Shown here: piece by piece, positions 1 through 5,537 of the stretch | Layout: the number at the start of each line of letters is the position of its first letter | Position numbering within the stretch: the stretch's first letter is position 1 | Assembly: GCA_947628355.1 (NCBI GenBank) | Contig: CANQZO010000131.1 | Coordinates: 1-5,537, forward strand | Length of the DNA stretch: 5,537 nucleotides | Direction of reading: 5' to 3' | Source of the DNA: Candidatus Gastranaerophilales bacterium | Lineage (GTDB): Bacteria > Cyanobacteriota > Vampirovibrionia > Gastranaerophilales > Gastranaerophilaceae | Notes under the pieces: generated by a model | Database searches by the model: none | What the model saw: the letters and a program-made list of their open reading frames with translations, nothing else | What the model was told of the DNA's origin: nothing | Made by a program: the position numbers and the translations under genes

Positions 1-1
1 C

Positions 2-61
2 AAAACTCCCGAGCAGGATTTAAAAATGATTAAAAAATTAAATAAAGATTTAATTATTTAA
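2..61 (+). CDS. Possible 3' end of an unidentified plus-strand gene (partial)
   Basis: Frame 2 is open from the window edge to a TAA at 59-61 and reads KTPEQDLKMIKKLNKDLII. The other two plus frames stop within the first 35 bases. The lysine-rich, hydrophilic tail could be the C-terminus of a real protein, but 19 residues are too few to identify it, and an open stretch this short could be chance. The stop codon abuts the terminator hairpin that serves the opposing tRNA gene, an arrangement expected for convergent genes. No function can be assigned without sequence to the left of the window. Confidence 0.35.
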   Translation, partial: KTPEQDLKMIKKLNKDLII

Positions 62-83
62 AAAAAACCGCTTAGAGCGGTTT
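61..83 (-). terminator. Intrinsic terminator of the tRNA-Lys gene
   Basis: AAACCGCT (65-72) and AGCGGTTT (76-83) form a perfect 8-bp stem around a 3-base loop. Read on the minus strand, the stem runs directly into a continuous T run made by the A tract at 61-67. It begins four bases after the CCA end of the tRNA. On the plus strand the A tract precedes the hairpin and only three T's follow (inside the stem), so any termination of the possible plus-strand gene would be weaker. Confidence 0.85.
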
Positions 84-87
84 AAAA

Positions 88-163
88 TGGTGCGCTTGGC
101 GCGATTCGAACGCGCGACCTATCCCTTAAAAGGGGAGTGCTCTACCTGCTGAGCTACAAGCGC
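88..163 (-). tRNA. tRNA-Lys (anticodon UUU)
   Basis: The minus strand folds into a complete 76-base cloverleaf. The acceptor stem GCGCTTG (163-157) pairs perfectly with CAAGCGC (98-92), followed by discriminator A (91) and an encoded CCA (90-88). The D arm is GCTC-AGCAGGTA-GAGC (154-139). The anticodon loop CTTTTAA (132-126) places anticodon TTT at 130-128, which reads AAA and AAG. The variable loop is AGGTC, and the T arm is GCGCG-TTCGAAT-CGCGC (115-99). The anticodon stem CTCCC/GGGAT has four pairs, with a C-U mismatch at its top (positions 27-43). Discriminator A fits lysine identity. The gene stands alone with its own promoter and terminator. Confidence 0.97.
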
Positions 164-182
164 ATTTGCTTGATTATTCTTA

Positions 183-211
183 ACCATACCAAGAACATTT
201 TTTGTAGTCAA
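183..211 (-). promoter_or_regulatory. Sigma70-type promoter of tRNA-Lys
   Basis: On the minus strand, TTGACT (211-206, five of six matches to TTGACA) is separated by exactly 17 bases from TATGGT (188-183, four of six matches to TATAAT). Transcription would start near 176, about a dozen bases before the mature tRNA 5' end at 163. Position, orientation and spacing all suit a stand-alone tRNA promoter. Confidence 0.75.
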
Positions 212-246
212 CCGATTTTTTTCTTTTTATTTATTATTAATTTTAA

Positions 247-428
247 GGAAAGCAAATAATATAAAAATTACGTCCTGTCGCTCCGTATAGATAACTTCTA
301 AACTCGGCTCAAGCTGCGGAACTCGCCTCACGATGTGAGGCTCAAACAGTCCTCGCTGCGACGCTGCCTCGTAAAGAAGTTTAACTATACTCCGCAATGG
401 ACTTTAATTTTTATATTATTTGCTTTCC
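247..428. repeat. 182-bp inverted-repeat element, MITE-like, with GC-rich core
   Basis: The ends are perfect 24-bp inverted repeats (247-270 and 405-428, starting GGAAAGCAAATAAT and ending in its complement). Matching segments continue inward: GTCC 272-275 with GGAC 399-402, GTATAG 285-290 with CTATAC 385-390, and AACTTCT 293-299 with AGAAGTT 375-381. The whole element could therefore fold into one long imperfect hairpin. The arms are AT-rich, but the core at 303-371 is about 64% G+C. The core contains a small perfect hairpin (GCCTCAC-GAT-GTGAGGC, 325-341) and repeated words: GGCTCAA at 306 and 339, GCTGCG at 313 and 355, and GCTGCC at 363. There is no ORF of note and no clear target-site duplication. 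It starts seven bases after the purA stop on the minus strand. A dispersed palindromic repeat or non-autonomous transposon relic is the likeliest reading; a purA 3' structure or terminator is the alternative. Confidence 0.75.
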
Positions 429-435
429 GTTTTGA

Positions 436-1734
436 TTAGGCTTTAAAAGGATTTTCCAATATTATTGTCTGCTCTCTATCTGCGCCTACACTTATTATTT
501 TTATAGGTATTCCGACTAATTCTTCTAACTTTTTTAAATATATTCTTGCATTTTCGGGTAAGTCCTCTAAAGTCTTGGCATGTGATATGTCGGATTTCCA
601 GCCCTTAAATGTTTCATATACAGGTTCTAAATACTTGTGCATATTAATATTTGTGGGGTAATCTTTGTAAATTTTACCGTCGCGTTTATCTTTGTAGGCA
701 ACACAAACTTTTAATTCGTCAAAATCATTAAATACATCTATTTTTGTTATTGCCATTTGAGTTAAACCGCCTACTAATACACAGTATCTTGATAAAACAG
801 CGTCAAACCATCCGCAGCGGCGAGGTCTGCCTGTTGTTGTTCCAAATTCCGCCCCGATGTTTCTAATCTTTTCTCCTGTTGAGTCCGTTAACTCCGTTAT
901 AAAAGGTCCCTCTCCTACTCTTGTTACATAAGCCTTTGTTACTCCGATTACGTTGTCTATATGTGTCGGACCTATTCCGCTGCCTGTTGCGGCTCCGCCG
1001 CCTATTGGGTTTGAGCTTGTTACATAAGGGTATGTTCCGTAATCTATATCAAGCATTATGCCTTGTGCGCCTTCAAATAAGATTTTTTTATCATCTTTTA
1101 TTGCGCTTGACAGCTTTTCAACCCAATCTTCGGCAAGATACGGTTTAAATATTTGTGCATATTTTTTGCAGTATTCAAGCATTTCGTCTTTTGAATACGT
1201 TTTTGAACCGTATACTTCTTTTAAAATCTTGTTTTTTAAGGGTAATATAGCGTCAAGTCTTGAATTTAAAAGTTCTTCATCATATAAATCCTGCACTTTA
1301 AGCCCGTATCTGCCTATTTTATCGGAGTATGTCGGGCCTATTCCTTTTTTTGTTGTGCCTATTTTATTTGTGTTTGATGAATTTTCGCTTATTCCGTCTA
1401 TATCAATATGGTAGGGAAGCGTTATTGTTGCAAGCGGGCTGATTTTTAAATTTGATAAATCAACTTTGCGCTCTAAAAGTTCTTGTGTTTCTTTTAAAAA
1501 TGTTTCGGGATGTATTACTGTTCCCGCGCCTATAAAACAGTATTTATTTTTATATAATACCCCTGACGGAATTAAATGAAATTTATATGTTTCATTATCA
1601 ACTACAACCGTATGGCCTGCGTTACATCCGCCTTGATACCTTATAATTACGTCTGCGTATTGGGCAAGTAAATCCGTAATTTTTGCTTTGCCCTCATCAC
1701 CCCACTGCGCACCTACAACTACCGTATTTCTCAT
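436..1734 (-). CDS. purA: Adenylosuccinate synthetase
   Basis: This cytoplasmic enzyme joins IMP and L-aspartate using GTP to make adenylosuccinate, the first committed step from IMP to AMP. The product is 432 residues, the same length as E. coli PurA. Visible active-site features are the QWGDEGKAK loop (residues 10-18) with Asp13 as the family's catalytic base, NAGHT with His41, GTTKKGIGPTYSDK (126-139), the dimer-contacting Arg142, FEGAQG (220-225), TYPYVTSSN (234-242), the aspartate-binding TTTGRPRR (299-306), and TKID (330-333) for guanine recognition. Oddities are Ala17 where most members have Gly (GDEGKGK) and Lys130 where E. coli has Arg131. I chose the ATG at 1734 because GAAAGGG lies five bases upstream and the family's N-terminus begins there. 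The upstream ATG at 1755 and TTG at 1764 would add unconserved residues and lie at or next to the predicted transcription start. It is on the same strand as the outer-membrane factor but looks separately promoted. Confidence 0.98.
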   Translation of the reverse strand: MRNTVVVGAQWGDEGKAKITDLLAQYADVIIRYQGGCNAGHTVVVDNETYKFHLIPSGVLYKNKYCFIGAGTVIHPETFLKETQELLERKVDLSNLKISPLATITLPYHIDIDGISENSSNTNKIGTTKKGIGPTYSDKIGRYGLKVQDLYDEELLNSRLDAILPLKNKILKEVYGSKTYSKDEMLEYCKKYAQIFKPYLAEDWVEKLSSAIKDDKKILFEGAQGIMLDIDYGTYPYVTSSNPIGGGAATGSGIGPTHIDNVIGVTKAYVTRVGEGPFITELTDSTGEKIRNIGAEFGTTTGRPRRCGWFDAVLSRYCVLVGGLTQMAITKIDVFNDFDELKVCVAYKDKRDGKIYKDYPTNINMHKYLEPVYETFKGWKSDISHAKTLEDLPENARIYLKKLEELVGIPIKIISVGADREQTIILENPFKA

Positions 1735-1739
1735 ATCCG

Positions 1740-1746
1740 CCCTTTC
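1740..1746 (-). promoter_or_regulatory. Ribosome binding site fixing the purA start
   Basis: GAAAGGG on the minus strand (1746-1740) ends five bases before the ATG at 1734. No comparable purine-rich site precedes the in-frame ATG at 1755 or the TTG at 1764, so it supports the 432-residue product. Confidence 0.7.
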
Positions 1747-1769
1747 AATTAGCATGTATGCCAATTAAA

Positions 1770-1775
1770 AGTATA
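1770..1775 (-). promoter_or_regulatory. Candidate -10 box of a purA promoter
   Basis: TATACT on the minus strand (1775-1770) matches TATAAT at five of six positions. Transcription would begin near 1763, giving a leader of about 30 bases before the purA ATG. The best -35 at a 17-base spacing is only TTCCTA, which is weak. The surrounding 1735-1811 gap is very AT-rich, so a chance match is possible. No stem-loop terminator separates the upstream channel gene from purA, so read-through transcription could also contribute. Confidence 0.4.
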
Positions 1776-1811
1776 AAACAAATTTTTATTATTAGGAACA
1801 GTTTATAAATT

Positions 1812-3161
1812 TTATAAATTTGCTGCTGCTGTTGCTTTATAAAGCCCGATTTGATTTATAAAATAATCGGTTCTGTCTGTTGTTACTAGTTTTTCCGTTG
1901 TGAGCATGCTCTCGCGTTTTTGTAATAAGTCAAGATTAGAAATTATACCCTCTTTAAATTTCATTTCGGTAAACTTAAAATCTGCTTTTTCAGCATCGTA
2001 ACTTTGCAGAGTTTTTAAATATCTTTCATTATCCGACTTTAAATCGCATAATGCGTCATTTACTTCTTGAATTGAGGTAAGATATGTTTTTTTATAGGTT
2101 TCTATTGCTTGATTATATTTATTTTTTTGCAGTTTTAAATTGGCAATTCTGCTTCCGCCCGTAAATAACGGCAGTAATGCACCTCCTCCCAATAGTGCAA
2201 CAGAGTTTGTCCAGTTCATATTTTGAAAAAATTCTGTTGAATTGAAAGAAATTAATCCTAAAATATTAAATGTGGGTAAAAAATCTTTCTTTGCTGCCCG
2301 AATTTCAAGCCCTGTCTTTTTTAACATGATTTCGCTTGTGAGATAATCGGGACGATTTTCTATAACTTCCGATGAAATACAATCGGGAATTTTTTTATTT
2401 ATTGTAAGCTCGTCAAAAGATATTCGTTTAAAATCTGCTTTATTTTCGGGGCTTTCACCCGTCAGAACGGCTAGCATGTTTAATAATCTTTCGCGTGATT
2501 TCATTAAATCGGATAAATCTGCTTCCGCTCTTATAAATGCTTTTTGGGCGTTTACAGTATCTGCCGTAGAAATAAGCCCTTGTTCATTGCTTATTTTCAT
2601 TAAGTTATATATGCGTTTTCTGTCGTTTATTATATCTTGTTGTATTTCAATAAGTTTATCAAGTTTTACTATATTGTAATAAGTACTTCCCGTTGCGCTG
2701 ACAGCTGAAATATATGCTGCTCTTTCGCTTTGGCGCGATGCTTCTATTAATTTATCCATTGCTTTTGTTCTGTCGCGGTTTTTTCCGAATAAATCAATTT
2801 CATAATTTGCATATATGGGGAGTGAAATTAACCCGTCAGAATTTGTAACTCCGGGGAGTTTATATAAGGCGGGAACCGCACCGACTCCTATTGAGGGCAG
2901 TTCTTTTGCCCGTTTTAAATTTTTGTTTTCCGTTGTTTCTTCAACTTTTAATGTTGCTGTTTTTAAGTCATGGTTATTTTGCAGGGTTTTTATTATATAT
3001 TCCGTTAAAATCGGGTCATTTAACTCTTGCCACCAGTTTAAATTAATATATGAATATATTGTTTTTTCATCCGTTATCGGCTTTTTTGCCGCTAAGACAG
3101 GACTTTGCATTATCACTAAGAAAAATAAAAGTATAACAGATGTAATTTTTTTAATTTTCAT
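1812..3161 (-). CDS. Outer-membrane efflux channel, NodT/OprM/TolC family
   Basis: The product is a 449-residue outer-membrane factor, the trimeric exit duct of tripartite pumps. Residues 1-24 form a signal peptide: MKIKK, a hydrophobic run, then VLA before Ala25. The early NWWQELNDPIL motif (42-52) opens the first OEP repeat. The second repeat carries LPLFTGGSR (330-338), the helical Tyr-rich segment after it, EVNDAL (366-371) and GIISNLDLL (near 405-413). These match the NodT-type wording, and the length is normal for the family. Many NodT/OprM proteins are lipoproteins, but no lipobox cysteine follows this signal, so it is probably not lipidated. I chose the ATG at 3161 because GGAG lies six bases upstream; the GTG at 3173 overlaps that site. 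It is divergent from emrAB, which lack their own channel, so it is the likely partner. The substrate cannot be read from sequence. Confidence 0.92.
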   Translation of the reverse strand: MKIKKITSVILLFFLVIMQSPVLAAKKPITDEKTIYSYINLNWWQELNDPILTEYIIKTLQNNHDLKTATLKVEETTENKNLKRAKELPSIGVGAVPALYKLPGVTNSDGLISLPIYANYEIDLFGKNRDRTKAMDKLIEASRQSERAAYISAVSATGSTYYNIVKLDKLIEIQQDIINDRKRIYNLMKISNEQGLISTADTVNAQKAFIRAEADLSDLMKSRERLLNMLAVLTGESPENKADFKRISFDELTINKKIPDCISSEVIENRPDYLTSEIMLKKTGLEIRAAKKDFLPTFNILGLISFNSTEFFQNMNWTNSVALLGGGALLPLFTGGSRIANLKLQKNKYNQAIETYKKTYLTSIQEVNDALCDLKSDNERYLKTLQSYDAEKADFKFTEMKFKEGIISNLDLLQKRESMLTTEKLVTTDRTDYFINQIGLYKATAAANL

Positions 3162-3167
3162 TAAATT

Positions 3168-3173
3168 CTCCAC
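3168..3173 (-). promoter_or_regulatory. Ribosome binding site fixing the channel-gene start
   Basis: GTGGAG on the minus strand (3173-3168) places GGAG six bases before the ATG at 3161. The same bases contain the alternative in-frame GTG start, which would have no binding site of its own and would only prepend four residues to a normal signal peptide. Confidence 0.7.
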
Positions 3174-3193
3174 TTTAATCCGTCTTTACGAAT

Positions 3194-3217
3194 TTGAAAA
3201 ATTTGCCCTTATTTCAA
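3194..3217. promoter_or_regulatory. Possible operator in the divergent intergenic region
   Basis: TTGAAA (3194-3199) and TTTCAA (3212-3217) are perfect 6-base inverted copies separated by 12 bases, lying between the divergent channel and emrA starts. The right-hand copy falls inside the candidate emrA promoter and the left-hand copy lies just upstream of it, so a dimeric repressor bound here could affect both directions. Such short AT-rich inverted repeats arise by chance, and no regulator gene is visible in the window. Confidence 0.25.
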
Positions 3218-3231
3218 TAACATATTAATAT
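3203..3231 (+). promoter_or_regulatory. Candidate promoter of emrAB
   Basis: TTGCCC (3203-3208) and TAATAT (3226-3231) are 17 bases apart, and each matches the sigma70 consensus at four of six positions. Transcription would start near 3238, about 30 bases before the emrA ATG. The -10 lies inside the 10-base palindrome ATATTAATAT (3222-3231). I found no equally good promoter for the channel gene on the minus strand. Confidence 0.4.
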
Positions 3232-3269
3232 ATTTATTGAGTAAAAGCAAATTAGAAAACGGATTTATT

Positions 3270-4238
3270 ATGAGCAATGAAGAAACTAAAAATTCTAAAA
3301 AGAAAACATTATTTATAATCGCCGGGGTTATAGCTGCGATTATTGCAATTGTATTCTATCTTAATTCATTAAGATATGAAACAACCGACGATGCTTATAT
3401 TGAAGGAGATTTAATTCAAATTTCCGCTAAAGTATCGGGTCAGGTTGAAGAAATTTATATTCAAGATAACCAAAAGATAAAAGAGGGCGATTTAATCGTA
3501 AAAATTGATGATACCGATTATAAAGTAAAATTAGACCAAGCACAGGCTTTATATGAAAAAGCACTTTACTCTCAAAAAGTCGCAAAAGCAAAATTAGATG
3601 CGGTTAATTCTAAAATTTCACTTGCTAAAAAGGATTTAGACAGATATAAAAACTTATTTGCGGCAGGTGCCGTATCACAACAAACACTTGATAGTGCTCA
3701 AACCCGTTATGATAATACAAAAGCAGAACTCCTTGCCGCTGAAGAAGATATACTTTCTTCAAACAACAATAAAGTAGCAGACGCTAATTTAAAAGCATTA
3801 AAGGCACAGCGCGATCAGGCGGATTTGTATTTAAAATATACCGACGTAATTGCGCCTAATTCGGGTACCGTTACAAATAAAAATGTTGACAAAGGGAAAT
3901 ATATACAAGCGGGGCAGCCTCTTTTTATGCTTGTCGGTGATAATTTTTGGATAGAAGCTAATTTTAAAGAAAATCAAGTCGGCAAAATGAAAGTTGGGCA
4001 AGACGTTGAAATTAAAATTGACGCATATCCGAATAAGAAATTTAAAGGGAAAATAGACAGCATACAAAAGGCTTCGGGCGCTAAGTCAAGTTTATTTCCG
4101 CCTGAAAATGCGGTTGGCTCTTTTGTTAAAATTGTTCAAAGAGTCCCCGTTAAAATTGTATTTACCGAAGATATAGACCCCGCTAAATATAATATAGCTG
4201 CGGGCATGAGCGTTGAACCTAAAGTAAGAGTTAAATAA
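3270..4238 (+). CDS. emrA: EmrA-like membrane-fusion (periplasmic adaptor) protein of a drug efflux pump
   Basis: The 322-residue adaptor of the HlyD/EmrA family links the EmrB transporter to an outer-membrane channel. A short basic cytoplasmic tail (1-12) is followed by one membrane anchor (about 13-31). The family hallmark TTDDAYIEGDLIQISAKVSGQV (38-59) starts the barrel-sandwich domain. An alanine-, lysine- and glutamine-rich coiled-coil hairpin spans about 85-190. The second half of the sandwich follows (IAPNSGTV, 194-201), then the beta-barrel with FWIEANFKENQ (226-236) and the EmrA-type FPPENAVGSFVKIVQRVPVKI (276-296). It is shorter than E. coli EmrA (390 residues), with a shorter hairpin and no C-terminal extension. 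I chose the ATG at 3270, preceded by a weak ACGGA at 3259-3263; the TTG at 3237 has no binding site and would sit at the predicted transcription start. Its stop overlaps the emrB start. Confidence 0.95.
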   Translation: MSNEETKNSKKKTLFIIAGVIAAIIAIVFYLNSLRYETTDDAYIEGDLIQISAKVSGQVEEIYIQDNQKIKEGDLIVKIDDTDYKVKLDQAQALYEKALYSQKVAKAKLDAVNSKISLAKKDLDRYKNLFAAGAVSQQTLDSAQTRYDNTKAELLAAEEDILSSNNNKVADANLKALKAQRDQADLYLKYTDVIAPNSGTVTNKNVDKGKYIQAGQPLFMLVGDNFWIEANFKENQVGKMKVGQDVEIKIDAYPNKKFKGKIDSIQKASGAKSSLFPPENAVGSFVKIVQRVPVKIVFTEDIDPAKYNIAAGMSVEPKVRVK

Positions 4239-5537
4239 TGGCCGAAGAAGAAATAACGCAGACGGAATGGAAACCTAAGTTTAATCCGTGGATAGTTTCT
4301 ATCCCCATTATCGGTGCTGCGTTTATGTTTGTACTTGATGAAACAATTGCAAATGTTGCACTGTTACACATGGCAGGAACATACAGTGCTTCGAGAGAAG
4401 AAGCATTATGGATTTTAACCAGCTATTTGATTGCTTCGGGGATTATTATTCCTGCAGTTGACTGGTTTTGCAAATTAATGGGCAGAAAAGCATTTTTTAC
4501 TTTCAGTGTTATATTATTTGTCTGCTCATCTTTTCTTTGCGGAATTTCCAATTCTTTAGGGATGATGATATTTGCAAGAATATTGCAAGGAATAGGAGGC
4601 GGCGCACTTTTGCCTTTGGCGCAGGCTATTTTGCTTGAAAACTTTTCCGTTCAGGAACGAGGAAAAGCAATGGCTTTATTTGGCATGGTAGTTGTAATCG
4701 CGCCTATTATAGGTCCTGTCTTGGGAGGCTGGATAACGGATAATTTTCACTGGTCTTGGATATTTTTTATAAATATTCCAATAGGGCTGGTAACGATTAT
4801 TCTTATTAAATATCTGCTTGAAGATCCGCCTTATGCGCGTAAGCAGAAAAATATAAGAATAGATACGATAGGCTTTTTCCTGTTAACAATTTGGCTTGTT
4901 ACACTTCAAATAATTCTTGATAAAGGTAACAACGCGGATTGGTTCCATGCCGTTTGGGTAAGACGTATGGCAATAGTATGTGTTATTTCCGCAGTTTTGT
5001 TTTTTGTATCGCAGTTAAAAAGAAAAGATACTTTAGTTGATTTAAGCGTATTTAAAGATAAAAACTTCTCGGTAGGAACGCTTGTTCAAGTAGTGGTAAA
5101 CCTCGTTTTATTAGCTTCTATGGCAATATTACCGCAATTTCTTCAAAGTTTAATGGGATATAACGCATATTTAAGCGGATTAACAATGATGCCGCGCGGG
5201 GCTGGGAGTTTAACATCCGTGCTTTTATCGGGCGCACTGGCAAACAAAATTGATAACAGGTTATTATTGTGTATAGGTCTTGTATGTATTGGTATTGCAG
5301 GATTTCAATTGAGTGAAGTTAACCTTGATATATCCATGTCATCAATATCTGTTCCGAATTTTATATTGGGATTAGGCATGGGATTTTCTATGGTGCCAAG
5401 TATTGCACTTTCTGCCGTTACATTAAACAATAAACAAATGACAAATGCGGCAGGGCTTCAAAATCTGCTTAAAAATATCGGCGGAGCCATAGGAACATCG
5501 CTTTCGGGTACTATGATTGCAAGATGTTCGCAAATGC
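4238..5537 (+). CDS. emrB: EmrB-like MFS drug:proton antiporter, DHA2 family (3' truncated by window)
   Basis: This inner-membrane transporter is predicted to export hydrophobic toxic compounds in exchange for protons, through EmrA and the outer-membrane factor. The 433 codons present show the 14-helix DHA2 pattern: FVLDETIANVAL (31-42, motif D1), WILTSYLIASGIIIP (58-72), GRK (82-84) of motif A, FARILQGIGGG (112-122, motif B arginine 114), and IAPIIGPVLGGW (154-165, the antiporter motif C). WSWIFFINIPIG (172-183) follows. Relative to E. coli EmrB (512 residues), roughly the last 80 are missing, beyond the window edge. Two deviations are Leu43 where NVALP usually ends in Pro, and Asp75 at the first glycine of motif A. 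The ATG shares one base with the emrA stop (TAATG), implying translational coupling and matched amounts of the two subunits. Only a weak AGAG precedes the start. The natural substrate is unknown. Confidence 0.95.
   Translation, partial: MAEEEITQTEWKPKFNPWIVSIPIIGAAFMFVLDETIANVALLHMAGTYSASREEALWILTSYLIASGIIIPAVDWFCKLMGRKAFFTFSVILFVCSSFLCGISNSLGMMIFARILQGIGGGALLPLAQAILLENFSVQERGKAMALFGMVVVIAPIIGPVLGGWITDNFHWSWIFFINIPIGLVTIILIKYLLEDPPYARKQKNIRIDTIGFFLLTIWLVTLQIILDKGNNADWFHAVWVRRMAIVCVISAVLFFVSQLKRKDTLVDLSVFKDKNFSVGTLVQVVVNLVLLASMAILPQFLQSLMGYNAYLSGLTMMPRGAGSLTSVLLSGALANKIDNRLLLCIGLVCIGIAGFQLSEVNLDISMSSISVPNFILGLGMGFSMVPSIALSAVTLNNKQMTNAAGLQNLLKNIGGAIGTSLSGTMIARCSQM

Noticed and set aside
247..428. 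CRISPR array or conventional insertion sequence
   Set aside because: There is no regular repeat-spacer pattern and no transposase frame, and I could not find a convincing target-site duplication in the flanks.
921..1414. Two plus-strand open frames of 75 and 118 codons inside purA
   Set aside because: They lie antisense to a fully conserved purA, have leucine/serine-rich content typical of complementary frames, and lack binding sites or recognisable motifs.
1735..1764. N-terminal extension of PurA from the TTG at 1764 or the ATG at 1755
   Set aside because: The added residues are not part of the family, the good ribosome binding site serves the ATG at 1734, and the predicted transcription start lies at about 1763.
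1795..1820. AT-only inverted repeat at the end of the channel gene as a terminator
   Set aside because: The ATTTATAAA-type repeat has no G-C pairs and no following T run, so it would be too weak to stop transcription and is likely compositional.
2476..3228. Plus-strand open frames of 67 and 137 codons opposite the outer-membrane factor gene
   Set aside because: The minus-strand frame encodes a clear OMF protein with signal peptide and family motifs; the opposite frames are shadows of it.
3237..3269. TTG start giving an 11-residue longer EmrA
   Set aside because: There is no purine-rich site before the TTG, it lies at the predicted transcription start, and the ATG at 3270 gives a typical short cytoplasmic tail.
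3831..4067. Minus-strand 78-codon frame inside emrA
   Set aside because: It is antisense to the conserved beta-barrel and sandwich part of EmrA, with no motif or ribosome binding site.

Overview
The window comes from an AT-rich bacterial chromosome (about one third G+C by eye). It is very probably from a diderm, because it encodes an outer-membrane efflux channel with a signal peptide beside an EmrA/EmrB inner-membrane pump. The adenylosuccinate synthetase has the 'ITDLL' and 'RYQGG-NAGHT' wording I associate with the cyanobacterial branch. Combined with low G+C, this fits a non-photosynthetic relative such as Gastranaerophilales/Melainabacteria. That lineage call is an inference (about 40% sure).

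Layout: positions 2-61 hold what may be the last 19 codons of a plus-strand gene. A compact tRNA-Lys(UUU) unit follows on the minus strand, with its own sigma70-type promoter (183-211), an encoded CCA end and a hairpin terminator (61-83). Between the tRNA promoter and purA lies a 182-bp element (247-428). It has 24-bp perfect terminal inverted repeats, further matching inner segments and a GC-rich core, and is the least explained piece of DNA here. purA (436-1734, minus) is complete, with a candidate promoter just upstream. A NodT/OprM-type outer-membrane factor (1812-3161, minus) comes next. After a short divergent intergenic region, a translationally coupled emrA-emrB pair runs on the plus strand, and emrB is cut by the window end.

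Function: emrA, emrB and the outer-membrane factor together supply every part of a tripartite proton-driven drug exporter: inner-membrane transporter, periplasmic adaptor and outer-membrane channel. The channel gene is divergent from emrAB instead of lying in the same operon, so the roughly 110-bp gap between them is the likely shared control region. purA and the tRNA are housekeeping genes with no evident link to the pump. I see no phage, CRISPR, toxin or defence genes. Apart from the inverted-repeat element, the window looks ordinary.
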